A stretch of 25,661 bases of DNA from Prolixibacteraceae bacterium (GTDB taxonomy: Bacteria; Bacteroidota; Bacteroidia; Bacteroidales; Prolixibacteraceae): contig JALNYZ010000045.1 in assembly GCA_023229575.1 (NCBI GenBank), positions 1-25,661 of the forward strand, read 5' to 3'. Below, piece after piece: positions 24,441 to 25,661 of the stretch. The position numbers and the translations under genes were made by a program. The number at the start of each line of letters is the position of its first letter. Position 1 is the stretch's first letter. The notes below the pieces were generated by a model, which saw only the letters and a program-made list of their open reading frames with translations, searched no databases and was not told the origin of the DNA.

Positions 24441-25130
24441 TTATTCAACTGAAAGAGTCCTGAAAGTGAAATCACCCGAAACTGTTTCTGCCCCGGCCTG
24501 GTTCAATGAGTGGACCCGGTAGTGGTAAAGGGTGCCCGGAGTTAACCCTTTGAGCATTTGTTCGTGCGAGGTGTTGATAAATGAGGCTTCCTTCTTCCCC
24601 ATCTGTCCATATTCCGTCGTTGGTCCGAATTCAATCTGGCCTGTTGCAGGAACATTCAGCGTCCAGCTAACTTTAGCGGTGGTCTGGGTGATGGCATAAG
24701 AGACAACACTTACGATTGCAGGAGTTGTGGCGCCTGGAGTCAATGTAAGGTCAGGGAGAGTGGTGAAAGTAAAATCATCAGAGACTGCTTTTGCCCCTGC
24801 CTGGTTCAATGAGTGGACCCGGTAATGGTAAAGCATACCTGGAGTCAGACCTTTGAGTGTTTGCTCGTGAGAGGTATGGATAAATGAGGCTTCCTTCTTC
24901 CCCATCTGTCCGTATTCCGTCGTCGGTCCGAATTCAATCTGGCCTGTGGCTGGAACGTTGAGCGTCCAGCTAATTTTCGCGGTAGTCGGGGTGATGGCAA
25001 AAGAGACAACGCTTACGATCTCCGGCTTGGTGGCCGTAGTACTTGTGCAGCTTGTGAAAGCTGAGAATGTGATTACACTGGAAAATGAAGCAAGTAATAA
25101 GATAAGAATACGATACAATCTGTTTTTCAT
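24441..25130 (-). CDS. Probable lipoprotein with two tandem FN3-like domains
   Basis: A 229-residue protein with an N-terminal hydrophobic stretch (LYRILILLLASFSSVITFSA) and a likely lipidation site Cys28 in AFTSCTS. The rest is two FN3/purple-acid-phosphatase-N-like domains, residues 38-125 and 139-226, joined by a 13-residue Pro/Thr linker. Hand comparison gives 78 of 88 identical residues between the domains. Motifs in each are TTAKxSWTLNVPATGQIEFG, TEYGQMGKKEASFI and GLTPGxLYHYRVHSLNQAGA. No catalytic domain follows; the stop comes shortly after the second domain. It may be a surface-exposed binding or spacer protein, or the leftover non-catalytic part of a longer enzyme. It shares a leader motif with susC. 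Function is not known to me. Confidence 0.75.
   Translation of the reverse strand: MKNRLYRILILLLASFSSVITFSAFTSCTSTTATKPEIVSVVSFAITPTTAKISWTLNVPATGQIEFGPTTEYGQMGKKEASFIHTSHEQTLKGLTPGMLYHYRVHSLNQAGAKAVSDDFTFTTLPDLTLTPGATTPAIVSVVSYAITQTTAKVSWTLNVPATGQIEFGPTTEYGQMGKKEASFINTSHEQMLKGLTPGTLYHYRVHSLNQAGAETVSGDFTFRTLSVE
24453..24716 (-). repeat. Tandem FN3 domain repeat, second unit
   Basis: 264-bp unit encoding residues 139-226 of the lipoprotein, closely similar at DNA level to 24756-25019. The period between units is 303 bp. The long stretch of nearly unchanged bases around 24580-24660 indicates a recent duplication rather than old domain divergence. Confidence 0.85.
24756..25019 (-). repeat. Tandem FN3 domain repeat, first unit
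   Basis: 264-bp unit encoding residues 38-125, the partner of 24453-24716. Ten amino-acid differences separate the two units, several of them in the last third of the domain. Confidence 0.85.
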
Positions 25131-25139
25131 ACTAATAAT

Positions 25140-25153
25140 TAATTTAGTTTAAA
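25140..25153 (-). promoter_or_regulatory. Leader motif ahead of the FN3 lipoprotein gene
   Basis: Identical to the 14-base motif ahead of susC (21068-21081) and likewise separated from the ATG by 9 nt. The 9-nt spacers themselves differ, so only the motif and its distance are kept. Confidence 0.45.
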
Positions 25154-25268
25154 TATTATTTTTTCTTCGGTTGACATTTAAAACTCGTCGCAAAACTGAG
25201 CAACAGGGGCAATTTACAGGATAAATTATATTAAGTTTTTAATTTGGATTTTTACCAGTTGTAATTTT

Positions 25269-25661
25269 CTATCCTTTCCATTCACTGGGAAAAGTAACCA
25301 GGTCAGCAATTTTTATTTTCTGGCCAGTCTGTATCGATTGTCGCGCCGCAATCCCGATCAGGCTCGACATGATCCCGGCACGGCTGCCAGCCTTACTTCC
25401 AAGTGGGTCAGGCGTTTCAGGAAGGAAAATGGAATCTTTAAGACGTTCATCTGCACCTCCGTGCCCTCCGGGAGAAGCTTCCAAAGTCCAAAATTTGGTC
25501 GTTTCCATGTCCTTGGTGAGCCGAAATTCTGATCTGCCTTCCACTTTCCAGGGTTGCTGGTTATTATGACGGACTTCCAACCTGCCATTTTCGCCCGAAA
25601 AACAAATCAATTGCCCTTCAAAAGGAAGGAAAGTGTTCATGGTATAGGTCAGTTCTGTGCC
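25269..25661 (-). CDS. Gfo/Idh/MocA-family oxidoreductase, C-terminal part only
   Basis: The last 130 codons of a gene that continues past the window edge; the frame is open through 25661 upstream of the internal ATG at 25640. The end of the protein (GIMSSLIGIAARQSIQTGQK followed by IKIADLV) is typical of the C-terminal tail of exported or cytosolic Gfo/Idh/MocA oxidoreductases of Bacteroidota, where 'GxAARxSIxTGxPVxI' closes the beta-sheet domain. The nucleotide-binding half is outside the window. It is a second Gfo/Idh protein next to the ApsD-like one, but distinct from it. The downstream gap of 138 bp before the FN3 lipoprotein gene shows no clear terminator. Confidence 0.75.
   Translation of the reverse strand, partial: GTELTYTMNTFLPFEGQLICFSGENGRLEVRHNNQQPWKVEGRSEFRLTKDMETTKFWTLEASPGGHGGADERLKDSIFLPETPDPLGSKAGSRAGIMSSLIGIAARQSIQTGQKIKIADLVTFPSEWKG

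Noticed and set aside
24453..25019. CRISPR or satellite-type repeat
   Set aside because: Only two 264-bp units, in frame within a gene and encoding FN3 domains.

Overview
The window looks like a chromosomal segment of a Bacteroidota species, probably an environmental plant-polysaccharide degrader related to Bacteroidales/Marinilabiliales. The evidence is a complete SusC/SusD pair, TAnnTTTG-type -7 promoter boxes, A/T-rich leaders without strong Shine-Dalgarno sites, Sec signal peptides on the hydrolases and many tightly packed genes. All real genes except one GntR-type regulator are on the minus strand. I see no tRNA, rRNA, CRISPR array, transposase or phage gene.

Layout, in the direction of minus-strand transcription (high to low coordinates). 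(1) 25661-24090: the C-terminal end of a Gfo/Idh/MocA oxidoreductase that runs off the window, a small lipoprotein made of two near-identical FN3-like domains, and the remnant of an acetylxylan-esterase-like hydrolase. (2) 23919-21406: an exported six-hairpin-type glycosidase-like protein. (3) 21178-16252: promoter, SusC, SusD and a strong hairpin terminator. (4) 16165-11396: glycerate kinase, a D-apionate-lactonase-like protein and an exported esterase/SMP-30 fusion, tightly linked (4-nt overlap, then a 16-nt gap). (5) 11322-10306, plus strand: GntR regulator with a sugar-sensing-type C-terminal domain. (6) 10163-509: a likely ten-gene operon of DMT/GRP sugar transporter, ApsD-like Gfo/Idh dehydrogenase, Zn alcohol dehydrogenase, GH140-like apiosidase, two TIM-barrel isomerases, SDR, split transketolase (N and C halves) and tartronate-semialdehyde-reductase-type dehydrogenase. 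(7) 354-1: N-terminus of a GH27-like protein that runs off the window.

Taken together this looks like a locus for D-apiose, the branched pentose of rhamnogalacturonan II and apiogalacturonan. An exported GH140-like enzyme would release apiose, SusCD and a DMT permease would import it, an ApsD-like dehydrogenase would form apionolactone, and an ApnL-like lactonase would open it to apionate. The published oxidative routes then use ApnO with a kinase plus RuBisCO-like protein, or a decarboxylase. None of ApnO, the kinase or a RuBisCO-like protein is recognisable here. Instead the locus carries a transketolase, two isomerase-type TIM barrels, a GarR-type reductase and a GarK-type kinase. I propose, as inference, that 3-oxo-isoapionate is split by the transketolase into hydroxypyruvate plus a transferable C2 unit, and that hydroxypyruvate goes through tartronate semialdehyde and D-glycerate to 2-phosphoglycerate.

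An ungapped element of about 80 bp, roughly 75% identical, lies upstream of both the ten-gene operon (10188-10270) and susC (21118-21200) and covers the -7 box of each. It is the best candidate for the operator by which the GntR protein would control import and catabolism together.
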